DNA of 22,702 nucleotides. It comes from Chara braunii (lineage: Eukaryota; Streptophyta; Charophyceae; Charales; Characeae). The notes below the pieces were generated by a model. That model saw only the letters and a program-made list of their open reading frames with translations. It made no database searches and was not told the DNA's origin. The stretch lies in assembly GCA_003427395.1 (NCBI GenBank), contig BFEA01000002.1, positions 1,708,361 through 1,731,062 on the forward strand, written 5' to 3'. Positions 1-8,776 of the stretch are shown here, in pieces. Positions within the stretch are counted from its first letter, which is position 1. Each line of letters starts with the position of its first letter. Position numbers and translations under genes: made by a program.

Positions 1-1628
1 GCCGAGATAAACTACACTGCTGATGAACGTGAGGTTCTCGTAGTAGTTTATGCCGCTCGGCACTGGCGGCACTACCTGCACGGGGCACCATTCACGGTGC
101 GCACGGACAACTCTGTTGTCCAGGCTTTTCTGACGAAACCGAAGCTCACTCCTCGACAGGCTCGCTGGTGGCGCGACCTATCCGAGTTTAGTTTCACCAC
201 TGAGCACATCAAGGGTGAGACTAATCGGGTCGCAATTGCCCTATCCCGGCGCCCTGACCACGGCCAGGAGCAGATCCAGCTCTCTTCCATCTCGGTCACC
301 ACCGTCCACCACTCGGTGATCGACGAGTTTCGCACTCAGTACCGCCACTGCCCCGACTATCGCGACATCCACGCGACCCTTCGGAGTGGCAAGACTGTCC
401 CGAACTACTCTCTCGGGGACAACGGTCTCGTGTACTGGCACAGTTCTCAGGGCACCAGAGAGCCCCGTATTTGCGTTCCCTCCACTGGACAGCTACGTGT
501 CCGAGCAGTAGCAGAGTTCCATGACCAGGCAGCCGCCGGTCATATGGGCTTCCACAAGACGTTGGCTCGTGTGAGCCGCCTGTACGTCTGGCCGGAGCGC
601 AATGACTTTGTGAAGGACTACGTCGCAGAGTGTCCCACCTGTCAGGAGGTGAACAGTGCGAACCACCTACCTTATGGTTTGCTCCAGCCTCTTCCTATCC
701 CTGAGGGTTGTTGGCAGTCCATCTCGATGGACTTTATCGNTCCTCTTCGACCTCCGACCCCCCGCGGTCATCATGCTATCCTGGTCGTTGTCGACCGCTT
801 CACGAAGCGTGCACGCTTTGTTCCGTGCTGCTATGCCATCTGTGCACGTGAGGTCGCTGACATCGTATTTGACCAAGTCGTGAGTGACCACGGCGTACCT
901 CTGAGCATCATATCTGACCATGACCCGCGCTTTACCAGCCGATTCTGGCGACGGCTCCACGAGGTGTACGACACTCAGCTCCGCTTCTCCTNGTCTTACC
1001 ATCCTCAGACTGATGGTCAGACCGAGATCACGAACAAGACTCTCGGAGATATTCTCTGAAAGATTGTTCGTGACGACCAGCAGTGGGANCTNCATCTTGC
1101 CCACGCGGAGATAGCCTACAACCACGCCGTCTCGCCAGCCACGGGGATGTCGCCTTACTATTGCGACCTCGGTTATCACCCTCGTGTTCTCGCGGACTTT
1201 CTTCGACCGTCACAGATGCACCCCGACACGAGTTGTCCCGCGCTGGATGATTGGGTTGCACACATGACGTCGATCATGAAGACACATAGCCGCTTCCCAG
1301 ACTCGCATGGCAGCACGTGCGAACCGATTGAGGATGGACCATCCATTCAAAGTTGGTGATGATGTGCTTATCGACGCCCGCCACTTACAGCTCGAAGCGG
1401 ACACGCTTTGCAAGTTTCGGCGTCGCTTCTTTGGCCCATGTCGCATCCTCCAGGCCGTCGGTTCTGATACGACATCTAGCCTGGTCAGCCTTCGTGTGAA
1501 GCTGCCCGACTACCTACGCCAGGCTCGTGTGCATGATGGCTACCACATCTCGTTACTGCGTCCTTACCGCAGACCGTCTGAGCGTTTCACTAAACGACCA
1601 TACGAGCGCCCTCCAACCCTCATGGTGG
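1..1628 (+). pseudogene. pol: Ty3 pol fragment: RNase H end plus integrase
   Basis: Frame 1 from base 1 encodes the second half of RNase H (NYTADEREVL, then TVRTDN), but the usual late Asp of the ADALSR motif is Ile here (VAIALSRRP). Integrase follows with an intact H-x6-H and CPTC zinc site (about 520-640), then the catalytic triad: D in SMDFI, D in ISDHDPRF and E in DGQTE. Exactly 35 residues separate the last two, as in the D,D35E family. TGA at 1057-1059 replaces an expected Arg codon after the LGDIL motif; the same frame resumes beyond it. Near 1285 the frame shifts from 1 to 2, and the integrase C-terminal motif FKVGDDVLID at 1345-1375 is read in frame 2. Three N bases lie within the region. 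It once encoded the enzymes that degrade the RNA template and insert the cDNA; it cannot now give one protein. Confidence 0.93.
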
Positions 1629-1658
1629 ACGACCATACGAGCGCCCTCCACCCCTCAT
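1594..1658 (+). repeat. Out-of-frame 35-bp tandem duplication inside pol
   Basis: The sequence ACGACCATACGAGCGCCCTC starts at 1594 and again at 1629, an offset of 35 bases. The two copies match at 29 of the first 30 positions. Since 35 is not a multiple of 3, the same peptide (RPYERPP) is read in frame 2 in the first copy and frame 1 in the second. This by itself accounts for the frame change between integrase and chromodomain. Confidence 0.9.
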
Positions 1659-1974
1659 TGGTCGCCGAGTCACCGATGACAACCCTCCCCACGTCGAGTA
1701 TCTCGTACGTTGGAAGGGTTACCCTGATGAGGAGGCTACCTGGGAGCCCCTCGAGCACTTGCAGCACGCTCGCATGTTGGTGCGTGCCTATGACCGTGCT
1801 CGTTGTGCTGGGTTCACTGCTCCTCCTCTGCCCACTGACCCTCCTCCTTCTCCCCTGGCTGAGGCGACCGCTGAAGTCGAGCCTGCTCCATCTGAGGCAG
1901 ACCTTCAGCAGCAACCGGATGCTTTTGAGCGTCCACAGCGCACTCGTCGTCGTCCTGCTCGATACGACGATTGA
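1629..1974 (+). pseudogene. pol: Chromodomain and C-terminal tail of the element 1 integrase
   Basis: Frame 1 encodes a chromodomain with the hallmark residues EYLVRWKGYP and EATWEPLEHL (about 1687-1760), followed by a Pro/Ala/Glu-rich tail ending RRRPARYDD and TGA at 1972-1974. In chromoviruses this domain follows the integrase SH3-like region and is thought to steer integration toward modified chromatin. Here it is in a different frame from the integrase C-terminus (frame 2), because a 35-bp tandem duplication lies exactly at the join. The aromatic-cage W-K-G-Y and W-E-P positions are kept. It cannot be translated as part of the integrase in this copy. Confidence 0.9.
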
Positions 1975-3121
1975 CTCAGACTTACCTTCCCACGTCCTTG
2001 ACTTCTCAGTACTCCATCCACTCCAGTTTTGCTACTTCAGCTCGTCGACATTACGACTCTTCGTCGACGACATTCCGGACTTCTCATCGTGGACGTCATC
2101 GGCAGCTTCATGGACTTCATCACGATCAACTCTGCCTATTTCAGACGTCGCCACTCTCTTACCACTCTACCCTGTACAGTACCCTGCTTGTGTCGCATGA
2201 TGGTCTCCCTTTAGCCGGGTTCCTCTCAGTTGGGCTCTCCCTTGGTATACGCATAGGCATCGGGACCATAGCGTTACCCTGGCTTCCCATCTTACGGATC
2301 TAGCTCCGCCTTCCCCACCTTAGGAGTCATCTCCATGATTCCCTTACCCATCACCTTCCTACCCTCTGCCGGCCCTCACGCCCTAGTTAGGCAGCCCGGC
2401 ATGCTTCATCTAGGTGCGCCTAGTATACCAGGCTCCCTTGTTCCCGTGCATGGTCGACCCTCCATAGCGGTCACCCCTTAGTCGAGCTTTACCCGCCCTG
2501 ATGGTCTATCTGTTGGGGTCATTGGTTCTGTTCGCTCCCAGTTCCCTACCCTAATTGAGCGTGATGACATGTGTCTCCCTGTTATCTATGTGTGGATGCC
2601 CTTAGGAGTTTTCGACCCGTAGGCTGCATTCGTCACGCTCAGAGACCATCCCACCCTTTGGTTTGCGACACACTTCTCATGTGACATATGGTTGTCTTGT
2701 TGATTGCTTTGATGCTCTCAGACTGAGGCTACTGCCTCCGACATTTCTAGGATTTAGTTGTTCTGCTTTTGCTGTTCTTAGGACTTATACACTAGTCAGT
2801 TGTTACCAGACTGAGGCTAGTGCCTCCAACATTATAGGATCTAGTTGTCACTGCTTTCTGCTTTCCTAGGACATGTATGCTAGTTAGTTGCTTTTGCTTT
2901 CCTAGGACATGTATGTTAGTTAGTTGCTTCTACTTTCACTTAGGCTGTTAGCTGTGACGTTGCTGTTTTGTGACATTTTATATCCTAGGTTGCATCGCAT
3001 GGACTCAGCACGGAGCTTGCTCCGCACCCTAGACTACTCAGGTTTTCTTTTCTTTGGTAGAGTTTCGCTTCTTGGCGGAAGCATGTTTGTATCTAGGCGA
3101 TCCATCACAGGCCGAGGATCG
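1975..3121 (+). other. Untranslated region between pol and 3' LTR of element 1
   Basis: About 1.15 kb between the pol stop codon and the LTR. I see no credible gene: ORFs here are short, start at unconvincing codons and lack recognisable motifs. Composition is pyrimidine-rich on the plus strand, with runs such as CCCTTAG and TAGGAC, and it contains the imperfect tandem repeats listed at 2721-2925. The last bases before the LTR (GGCCGAGGATCG) are weakly purine-rich and would be where a polypurine tract is expected, but I cannot call one with confidence. Confidence 0.6.
2721..2925 (+). repeat. Imperfect tandem repeats in the untranslated region
   Basis: A block beginning GACTGAGGCTA at 2721 recurs at 2809 (period about 88), both followed by TGCCTCC and a TAGGAT-TAGTTGT motif. 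A shorter module, CCTAGGACATGTATG plus TAGTTAGTTG, occurs near 2865 and near 2900 (period about 33), and a diverged form occurs near 2778. Such repeats are common in untranslated parts of LTR elements and probably arose by slippage or template switching. Confidence 0.75.
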
Positions 3122-3432
3122 TGTAGCGGACCTCGGGTTGGCCTGTGAGACCAGCCCCTTGGCCTGTTCTCACAGGTCTGTGTTGTATTCGGGGTAGGCC
3201 AGTCCAGGCCGATACCTCTGTCGGTACCAGCCGGTCTAGTCCAGTCTCGTCAGTCCGCTGGGGTATACCCCAGCCATTGTCTGTTTTCAGTCTCATTCTT
3301 CACTTGCACATTTTGGAGTACGTGCGTTCGAGTCTTGCATGGGGAGCTGCGTTGTGCCATCTCGCTCCCCCCTTCTTCCTCCTTCTCCATCTCTGTCACT
3401 AGCGGAGCACCACACCTGGTGGGTCCGCTACA
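3122..3432 (+). repeat. 3' LTR of element 1 (311 bp)
   Basis: The segment begins TGTAGCGGACC and ends GGTCCGCTACA, an 11-bp perfect terminal inverted repeat with the TG...CA ends typical of LTRs. It lies about 1.15 kb downstream of pol in the same orientation, where the 3' LTR should be. The matching 5' LTR is outside the window, so identity as an LTR rests on the termini and position. The five bases that follow are ACAGC... starting at 3431/3433, which would be the target duplication if the 5' flank were visible. Confidence 0.78.
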
Positions 3433-3721
3433 ACAGCAGCGCCAGATTCATTTTGATGTAAAAGAGGCCGGCGGTGGTACCGCTGAAGTAGCGAATGAGG
3501 ACCCACGTATACGATTTTGAAAAAGAAGGGCCCTACCAGTTCATGAATCTGTCGCAGAAACAGCGCCAAATTCATAAACTGCTAAAAATAGGCCCAGGGA
3601 GATGTGGCCACGGCACGAAGGCGCTTTCACCTAGGGGAAAGTTGTTTGAGCCGGTAGTACCAAACGGCCAAGTTTCGAGCGCCCAAGACAGGAAAGGTTT
3701 TGGCGTGGGCTCTTTTTACCA
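3433..3721. other. Spacer, probably body of a SINE; small hairpin
   Basis: No gene is visible. The motif CAGCGCCARATTCAT occurs near 3438 and again near 3561. An imperfect hairpin spans 3537-3582: CAGTTCATGAATCTGTCGC pairs with GCGCCAAATTCATAAACTGC (about 16 of 19 positions) around a 7-base loop. The stretch lies downstream, on the minus strand, of the tRNA-like head at 3722-3797. A minus-strand T run near 3586-3590 could end a Pol III transcript of roughly 210 nt, so this may be the tRNA-unrelated body of a SINE. Confidence 0.45.
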
Positions 3722-3797
3722 ATTATCCCAATGGGGATGGAACCCAAGACCTCCTGAATGCCACTTGCGTGCCTTACCAACTGAGATAGGCCACTGG
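3722..3797 (-). mobile_element. tRNA-derived SINE head (or degenerate tRNA pseudogene)
   Basis: Read on the minus strand, this stretch has a box A-like TGGCCTATCTCAGTTGG with a D-arm-like CTCAGTTGGTAAGG. About 35 bases further on is a T-arm-like TGGGTTCCATCCCCA: four paired bases enclosing the 7-base loop TTCCATC, close to the box B consensus GGTTCRANNCC. The acceptor and anticodon stems do not pair well, so it is not a working tRNA. tRNA-derived SINEs keep just these internal Pol III promoter boxes, and an A/T-rich tract lies next to it. Family and parent tRNA are not assigned. Confidence 0.6.
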
Positions 3798-3869
3798 ATT
3801 TTTGTTTTTTTGTGCCTGAGGCTTTTTTTGTTTTTTGTTTTTCGCGCCTGCTTATGCCACGGCCGAGCT
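3798..3869 (+). other. T-rich tract and left remnant of the interrupted minisatellite
   Basis: T-rich sequence is followed by TTTCGCGCCTGCTTATGCCA and GGCCGAGCT, then the GTCT target duplication. The stretch TTTCGCGTCTGCGTATGCCA with GTCCGAGTTGTCT near 19610-19640 is a close paralogue that continues without a break into the 37-bp minisatellite. It therefore marks the left half of the site into which element A inserted. Confidence 0.75.
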
Positions 3870-3873
3870 GTCT
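3870..3873. repeat. Left target-site duplication of element A (GTCT)
   Basis: GTCT directly precedes the TGTGACG terminus and matches GTCT at 19528-19531 directly after the other terminus. The paralogous empty site near 19635-19642 reads CGAGTTGTCTAGGCC with a single GTCT. Confidence 0.75.
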
Positions 3874-4715
3874 TGTGACGCCCAACCTCACGCCCAATGC
3901 GACTTCCTGATCGGAGTGGGACGGGGGCCCGGAAGTGCGGAGAAGGGGGTGTGCCAAGGATTTTAGGAAAGTGGGGGTGGAGTCTCAGGTCGGAACTGAG
4001 ATCTCCTGTGGCAAGTGTCAGGGGTAAAAGCACAAGAGGGGATATGTAGGTCGTGCCTTGGCGCTTTAATCCTTGTGAGAAGGTAGGTAGACCACCTCTC
4101 GTGGTTTATGCACAGCGGGAAAACTGCAGATGTCCTGCAGCATAGGGCAGATGGCATGTACAGTGCATCCCAAACCAAAGTTCCCGGGGTACTCTTCTAC
4201 AACCCCAGCGTCGACAGATCTAAACGCTCTTGCATTCTCGAACAAAATCCCCATAACATTGCCCCTGCCAACGAATCCTAATTTCACCAGCTTTAAACCT
4301 GAAAATGGAAATCACCATCGCCCTTGGTTTCACCTTCGGGGTGGATCGCGTGGTTCGGCCAATTGTCGGTGCCGCTCATAACAGGCTTCGGATTCTCTTG
4401 AGGTGGGCCGTAAACGGAGGTTGTGCACTCGCCGCTCGGCTTCGGTTCGAGTCTGTCGGGTAATTCCCGAAGCTCGGCAAGCCCGCCGCCCGGTAATGCT
4501 AGCAACCTTCGCACGACGAGCTGGGCCAATAGCGAGCTATGGAATTCCACGGAACCAATGTGAGTTGGTGATAGGGGAGGAGGAGATGGAAGGGAGGGAA
4601 GTTGGTGGTGATAACGACGAAACCCAGGGATATGTAGTATTGAGTATTGTCCGTATCGGGGTAGTCTGGGCCTCTAGGATCGCTGCTTATAGCCCAGTGG
4701 AAATCCCCCGCGCAT

Positions 4716-5186
4716 GAGAGAAGGTTAACAACAGTCGTATTTTTCATCACCACTTCAGGACACCCTTCACCACTTCAGGATGCAGTCTGCCTAAACAGGT
4801 GGTTTTCAGGTCTTCGGAGCTTTCACCACTTCAGGATCATTCAGGTCTGAAAATCCTGAATGGTCCTGAAGTGGTGAAAGCTCCGAAGACCCTGAAAACC
4901 ACCTGTTTAGGCAGACTTCATCCTCAAGTGGTAAAGGGTGGTTTTCATGATCTTCGGACCTTTCACCACTTCAAGACCATTCAGGATTTTCAGACTGTCC
5001 AAAACTCTTACTTGACCACTTCAGGACACCCTTCACCACTTCAGGATGCAACCTGCCTAAACAGGTGGTTTTCAGGGTCTTCGGACCTTTCACCACTTCA
5101 GGACCATTCAGGATTTTTAGACTGCTCAAAACTCTTACTGCAGAATTTTCATTCCTGAATTTTCAGCTACCCGATAACCACTTGTG
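4716..5186. mobile_element. 471-bp foldback/MITE-like insertion with 8-bp target duplication
   Basis: The 5' LTR has uninterrupted CCCCGCGCATAGTCGG at 17673-17688. Here the same site is split, with CCGCGCAT at 4708-4715 and again at 5187-5194: an exact 8-bp duplication bracketing 471 inserted bases. Eight-base duplications are characteristic of hAT-type DNA transposons, among others. Outer ends (GAGAGAAGGTTAAC and the complement of GATAACCACTTGTG) match at only 8 of 14 positions, so the superfamily is uncertain. The inside is made of repeats built on CACCACTTCAGG, including a large hairpin. It has no coding capacity, so it would be non-autonomous. Confidence 0.85.
4761..4940. repeat. Long near-perfect hairpin (about 85-bp arms, 9-base loop)
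   Basis: The left arm 4761-4845 and right arm 4855-4940 are reverse complements with about five mismatches and one single-base indel. The loop is TCTGAAAAT (4846-4854). Further partial units in direct orientation lie at about 4939-5011 and 5015-5139, sharing TTCGGACCTTTCACCACTTC. If transcribed, as the LTR position would allow, the RNA would fold into a long double-stranded stem. Confidence 0.92.
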
Positions 5187-5903
5187 CCGCGCATAGTCGG
5201 TCGTGTTCCGTTAGATAGGGGAATTCCCGGTATCTCAAGTTTCCCCGTAGTCTAAGTTGTTCGCCTTCCCAATACTTGCGATATTCCGGGTTCCTCAGGT
5301 TTTCGTAGCCGGATGCCCAGGAGGGAGATGTCGCAGCCATGTCCGTTTAGTAAGCCGAATCCCCCGCATCCTTACACGGGGTTAAGGCTGACTCACGCGG
5401 ACGAGCGCCTACGTGGCGACTCAACTTTCTCGAGATCGCGATCGTGCGCGTGTGTACTCGTAAGGAACAACCGATTGGTTCCGGTTACGTTCAACATAAG
5501 TGCAAATATCCTACCAATCACTACATGTCATACATGTGACGTCGAAGGACAATCAACTCATCACAACACTTCCAAGTGTTAACGACGAGACCCCAGACAT
5601 CAAGATGAGCATTTCCAATCAGTTCTGAGTGCATAACTCCCGCAAGTGAACATTGGTTAGAGACGAAACCGGCATCGCAAAAAAGAGCTAGAAATCCGAA
5701 AAGATCACTAATAAAAGAGAATCTACATTCATTTCATGCATGCATACCGAATGAATCACAGGAAAATCCGAGACGATGTACAAGCGAAGTTCAAAAGAGA
5801 AGGGCCGTGACAACAAAATCGGTCATTCCAGGATCCAAAAATTGTACAGATGAACAGGGGAAGAAGGATACAACAAAAAAAAACCTTATCCCGTACCAAC
5901 ACA

Positions 5904-5905
<2 letters not shown>

Positions 5906-5964
<59 letters not shown>
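5906..5964. repeat. CT microsatellite in the 3' LTR
   Basis: A (CT)n run of about 59 bases with one TTT interruption. It lies at the same LTR position as the 81-base run at 18400-18481. On the element's sense strand it reads (GA)n. Short Ser/Leu or Arg/Glu ORFs through it are artefacts. Confidence 0.95.
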
Positions 5965-6218
5965 CCGATACCGCCAGTCCGTCGCCGCGTATCAACGTAA
6001 AGTTGTCATCCCTCGTAGTTCAAGCATGCAAGCTAGGTTCGCCCGTGCGCCACAATCTGTCGCGGCCCCGCACGTCAACCTCGCATACCCGACACCAACT
6101 CGTCGGATCGCCCAACTCTCGCACTCACTTATGTTCCAAACTTCAAGTTGCTCGTTAGCCGACCCTCACTGATCGCGCTAACCTCGAAATTCTTAGAGAG
6201 AACTAATCGCGCTTGCAT

Positions 6219-6226
6219 AATTTATA
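6219..6226 (-). promoter_or_regulatory. TATA-like box in the 3' LTR
   Basis: Minus-strand TATAAATT lies in a context (GCATGCAC..TATAAATT..GCAAGC) that is also found in the 5' LTR at 18738-18745. Conservation between copies is by descent; the promoter role is inferred. Confidence 0.45.
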
Positions 6227-6997
6227 GTGTGCATGCTTGCGCGAGGGATACGGGATTAGCCCCAAGTGATGAGAAGGAGAAGAGAGGAAGTGCCTATGTC
6301 TGCATGTCTGGGCCGCGGCGCGTGGGACTGAGCCACTCTCTACGCACCGATCCGGTCATACAGGCATAGGAACCAATCAGGTCAAGGAAGAAGGCGTGCA
6401 TGCACGGGCGAGCACAAGGCGGGAAGAGGGAAGAACACGAAGGACATCAAGAACAAGAAGATTACAGTTGCAATTACACCCGCCAAAACTTTTACAGTTA
6501 CGTGCAATATTAAGGCGCAAAAAAAAGTGAGAACCCAGATGTTGTCGTGTCAAGGCGTGCGTAAGCAGGGAGCGCCGCACAACAAAATTCAGACAACACC
6601 TAGATTCTTAGCTTAAGTCCTAATTGCAAAGGAAAAATTCCGAAGAAAAACAATTCCGAGAGCCCGTGGGCGGCGTGGGGGCTCGACACTAGTTGAAAAT
6701 TCAAAACGGTATTCCCGCGCGATGATCACACCAAAAATTCCTAGTGCTCACAGTAGAACAAGAAAGAAAAAACTATGGTACAGTTATTCTTCGCGCTCGT
6801 TAAGGCGCGGTTTTCCAACCATTGGCACGGGATCTTCCCGACACCGATCCGACATTCTCAGCAGAAAAACAAAAAAGAAACGAGGACATCCATGCAATTT
6901 GTTCGCCCGGCCCGTCATCCCACAACTCACCACTTCGACCCGTCGTATTTCCCCAAACAGCTTCGCGCAGAAGATCGCGCGGTTTCAGAAAGTGGTT

Positions 6998-7061
6998 CGT
7001 CACATATGTGACGCCAAGGGGGTTCCAATCTAAGACTTGTGCAAGTGGGACCCACTTGCAC
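6998..7061. repeat. Two palindromes at the internal region/3' LTR junction
   Basis: CGTCACATATGTGACG (6998-7013) is a perfect 16-base palindrome spanning the LTR end at 7004. GTGCAAGTGGG-A-CCCACTTGCAC (7039-7061) is a perfect 11-bp-arm hairpin 34 bases further in. A purine-rich tract is expected here on the element's strand, but none is evident. The half GGCGTCACA also resembles the outer LTR end GGGCGTCACA. Confidence 0.85.
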
Positions 7062-7166
7062 TCTCATTAGGCGCCGATCGGTTGTCTGATGATCGACGCA
7101 GAGCTAACACGTGCCACTTACCGTAAGATCCGCGTGTGGAAGTCATCCAATGTGGTGTGCGTGCGC

Positions 7167-7806
7167 TCAGTCCAAAATGTTGCCAGGGAAAGACAATCTA
7201 ATCACGGGTGGGGGAGGTGGGGGAGGTGGTGGATGGGACGGAGGCATGAAGCGATGAATCTCTTCGTCATTGGAGGGGAGTGGAACGAAGTGGATAGAGC
7301 GATGGATGCGGGGGAAGCGAGGGTGTCGACGTTGATGGGGAAGAGAGGCGAGATAGTCGGGGTAGAGAGTGCACAGGGTGCGGCGAATAGCGGTGCGAAA
7401 ATCGTCATACTCCTCGCATGCGGGGATCGTGCCCACGACGATGCAGTAGACCTGTATATTACTGTACTCGCGCCAATCGATGCTAAGGAGGAGGACGTGG
7501 AGGGGGGAAAAGGTGACGAGGGAGCGAGTAGTGACATGCGGGAAGATGGGGATCAGGAGGCGGGTGACGTAGCGATGGTAGAAGAGGGAGGGGAAATGGC
7601 TGCCATGTATCCGAAAACGGGGGCCGACCTACGAGCTGTTGCACGGTGAGGAAGTCACGGGGACTGCGGGATAATGACCGGGGACGAAGCCCGTGCGTCT
7701 GCACCTCGACGTAGGCGAAGGGCTGTGGGTCGAGCTGGGGAGGATTGGGAGGGCGATCGACTTCTTCAGCGGCGCCGGCTTCTTGATCCCTCCACGGCGG
7801 CGTCAT
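7167..7806 (-). pseudogene. Additional 3' region of element A: proline-rich C-terminal piece
   Basis: Minus-strand coding-like sequence appears to continue the acidic ORF upstream after a frame change near 7790. One frame reads VDRPPNPPQLDPQPF and RDFLTVQQLVGRPPFSDTW; near 7600 another frame takes over with YHRYVTRLLIPIF, IDWREYSNIQVYCIVVGTI and FRTAIRRTLCTLYPDYL, ending in a run of nine prolines and PGNILD. I do not recognise a family. Non-repetitive, amino-acid-balanced composition across the frame changes suggests decayed coding sequence. The overlapping plus-strand 186-codon ORF (7089-7649) looks like a shadow. Confidence 0.45.
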
Positions 7807-8776
7807 CTTGCTTGTCTTCCTCCTGTGGCGGTTCTGGATTGCGCGCCGGATCGTCCTGCAGCGGGGGTGACCCGTCTGATCCTTTGATCGGTCGCTTCCC
7901 TTCCGCGGCCGCCCGTACCCTCTGTGCCACGACCTCCCTTTCCTCTCTGCTTAATTCGTCGGGACCACTTGATCCCCCCGATTCACCTTCCTCTTCCCTT
8001 GATTCCACTTGACCGAGTCGACCCGAACTGGCTCCTTCCGACTCCGCGTCCTCCGATTCCTGATAGTCAGGATCGTCTGATTCTGCTCCTGATTCCTCCT
8101 CCTCTGGCATCGTCTCTCCTTCCGTATACTGGAGGTGATCGCCCTCTTCACTTTCTTCTTCTTCCTCCCCAGCCTCCTCGCTGGTCTCTCCTATAGGGAC
8201 GTGCCGGATGAGTGGGTCCCACGTGGAGAGGTCGGTAACGTCGATGATCAGATATGCACCCCTCGAGGGGAGGTAGTAGCTGTTCCCCTCCAGTTCCGTA
8301 CACGTGGACCAAAGGAGATGCGGCTCGAGGGTACGGACGATTGCGACTGTCACTGGTCTCTCGTTGCAATGCGGGAGGATCTCCAATGACAGATTGTCCA
8401 GTACTTGGGCCAGGAACACCAACAGTTTGTTCGTAATGGAGCTTAGATGACCGTCGCGCACTTCCTCAAATATGATCCCCAAGAAGTCTCCCTCCGTGTC
8501 CGTCCTCTACCCCTGGATGAGCAGCAGCTCCACCTCGTCGTCCGGGATCTCGTCCTCCGCGCTCCTTTCGGTAGGCTCTGCCCAATGGGAGGCGATCTCG
8601 AGGAGGCAGAAACTGAGTGCCACGTAAGCTTGCCGCCACTCCGTCCACTTAGGTGCGTCGAGAATCGACACGTCTAAGGGCTTGATCGTGAAGGACAGGG
8701 AGGCCTCGTCGGCCGATTGCCAAAACGTGGGGACGTCGGAGGGGAGGCTGAAGGTAGAGAGATGATGGCGGTTCAT
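7766..8776 (-). pseudogene. Additional acidic ORF of element A, split by an in-frame TAG
   Basis: One minus-strand frame runs from ATG at 8776 to a stop at 7766, about 336 codons with a single TAG at 8507-8509 after residue 89. The N-terminal half has ordinary composition (FWQSADEASLSFTIKPLD, LGIIFEEVRDGHLSS, YYLPSRGAYLIIDVTDLS). The C-terminal half is strongly acidic (EEAGEEEEESEEGD and similar, about residues 195-275) and then turns basic (SRSRRR). It lies between integrase and the 3' LTR, where Athila-type elements carry env-like and Tat-type elements carry unrelated extra ORFs. I see no convincing signal peptide or transmembrane anchor, so env is not supported. Its start codon overlaps the stop of the preceding ORF (ATGA, 8773-8776). 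Function unknown. Confidence 0.6.

Larger units (their letters stand above)
1..3432 (+). mobile_element. Ty3/gypsy chromovirus-type LTR retrotransposon, 3' part (element 1)
   Basis: The window opens inside the RNase H domain of a Ty3 element read on the plus strand. Domain order is RNase H, integrase zinc finger, integrase core, integrase C-terminal region and chromodomain, followed by an untranslated stretch and a terminal LTR. That order, with a C-terminal chromodomain, is the known layout of chromoviruses. The 5' LTR, gag, protease and RT lie outside the window, so the 5' boundary and target duplication cannot be checked. The coding part carries an in-frame TGA, one frameshift near 1285 and a 35-bp out-of-frame duplication, so this copy is dead. 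Confidence 0.93.
4341..5340 (-). pseudogene. Broken copy of the LTR-encoded ORF (3' LTR)
   Basis: This is the counterpart of the open 170-codon ORF at 17316-17828. It starts at an ATG (5338-5340) and reads MAATSPSWASGYENLR, then is cut after residue ~50 by the foldback insertion (4716-5186). It resumes at FHWAISSDP and continues through the conserved FPPFHLLLP and VPWNSIARYWPS motifs. After the CEGC motif the 5' copy has CAG while this copy has TAG, and a 7-base length difference shifts the frame just beyond. The C-terminal part therefore survives only as sequence similarity. It is dead, but gives an allele-like comparison for the intact copy. Confidence 0.85.
3874..7004 (-). repeat. 3' LTR of element A (3131 bp)
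   Basis: It is a direct repeat of 16859-19527. Its plus-strand low end is TGTGACG and its high end CGTCACA, a 7-bp inverted repeat. It is longer than the 5' LTR because of a 471-bp foldback insertion (4716-5186) and 11-12 extra bases at its outer end. It holds a broken copy of the LTR ORF, a CT microsatellite and a conserved TATA-like box. Divergence from the 5' LTR is scattered along its length, as expected for two copies that were identical at insertion. Confidence 0.92.

Noticed and set aside
2513-3432. Longer 3' LTR for element 1 starting at TGTTGGGGTC near 2513
   Set aside because: It has no inverted match at the downstream end, whereas TGTAGCGGACC at 3122 matches GGTCCGCTACA at 3422-3432 perfectly.
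3722-3797. Functional tRNA gene
   Set aside because: T-arm and D-arm are recognisable, but acceptor and anticodon stems do not form, so only a derived element or pseudogene is supported.
5756-6172. Ser/Leu- or Arg/Glu-repeat ORFs over the CT repeat, and the same near 18250-18780
   Set aside because: They are translations of a dinucleotide microsatellite, open only because it has no stops.
7089-7649. Plus-strand 186-codon ORF
   Set aside because: It lies antisense to coding-like minus-strand sequence of element A, is rich in Gly/Glu from reversed Pro/Ser-rich codons, and has no motif; judged a shadow.
8507-8776. Envelope protein in the additional 3' region
   Set aside because: No signal peptide, membrane anchor or furin-like site could be seen; composition is acidic and soluble-looking.
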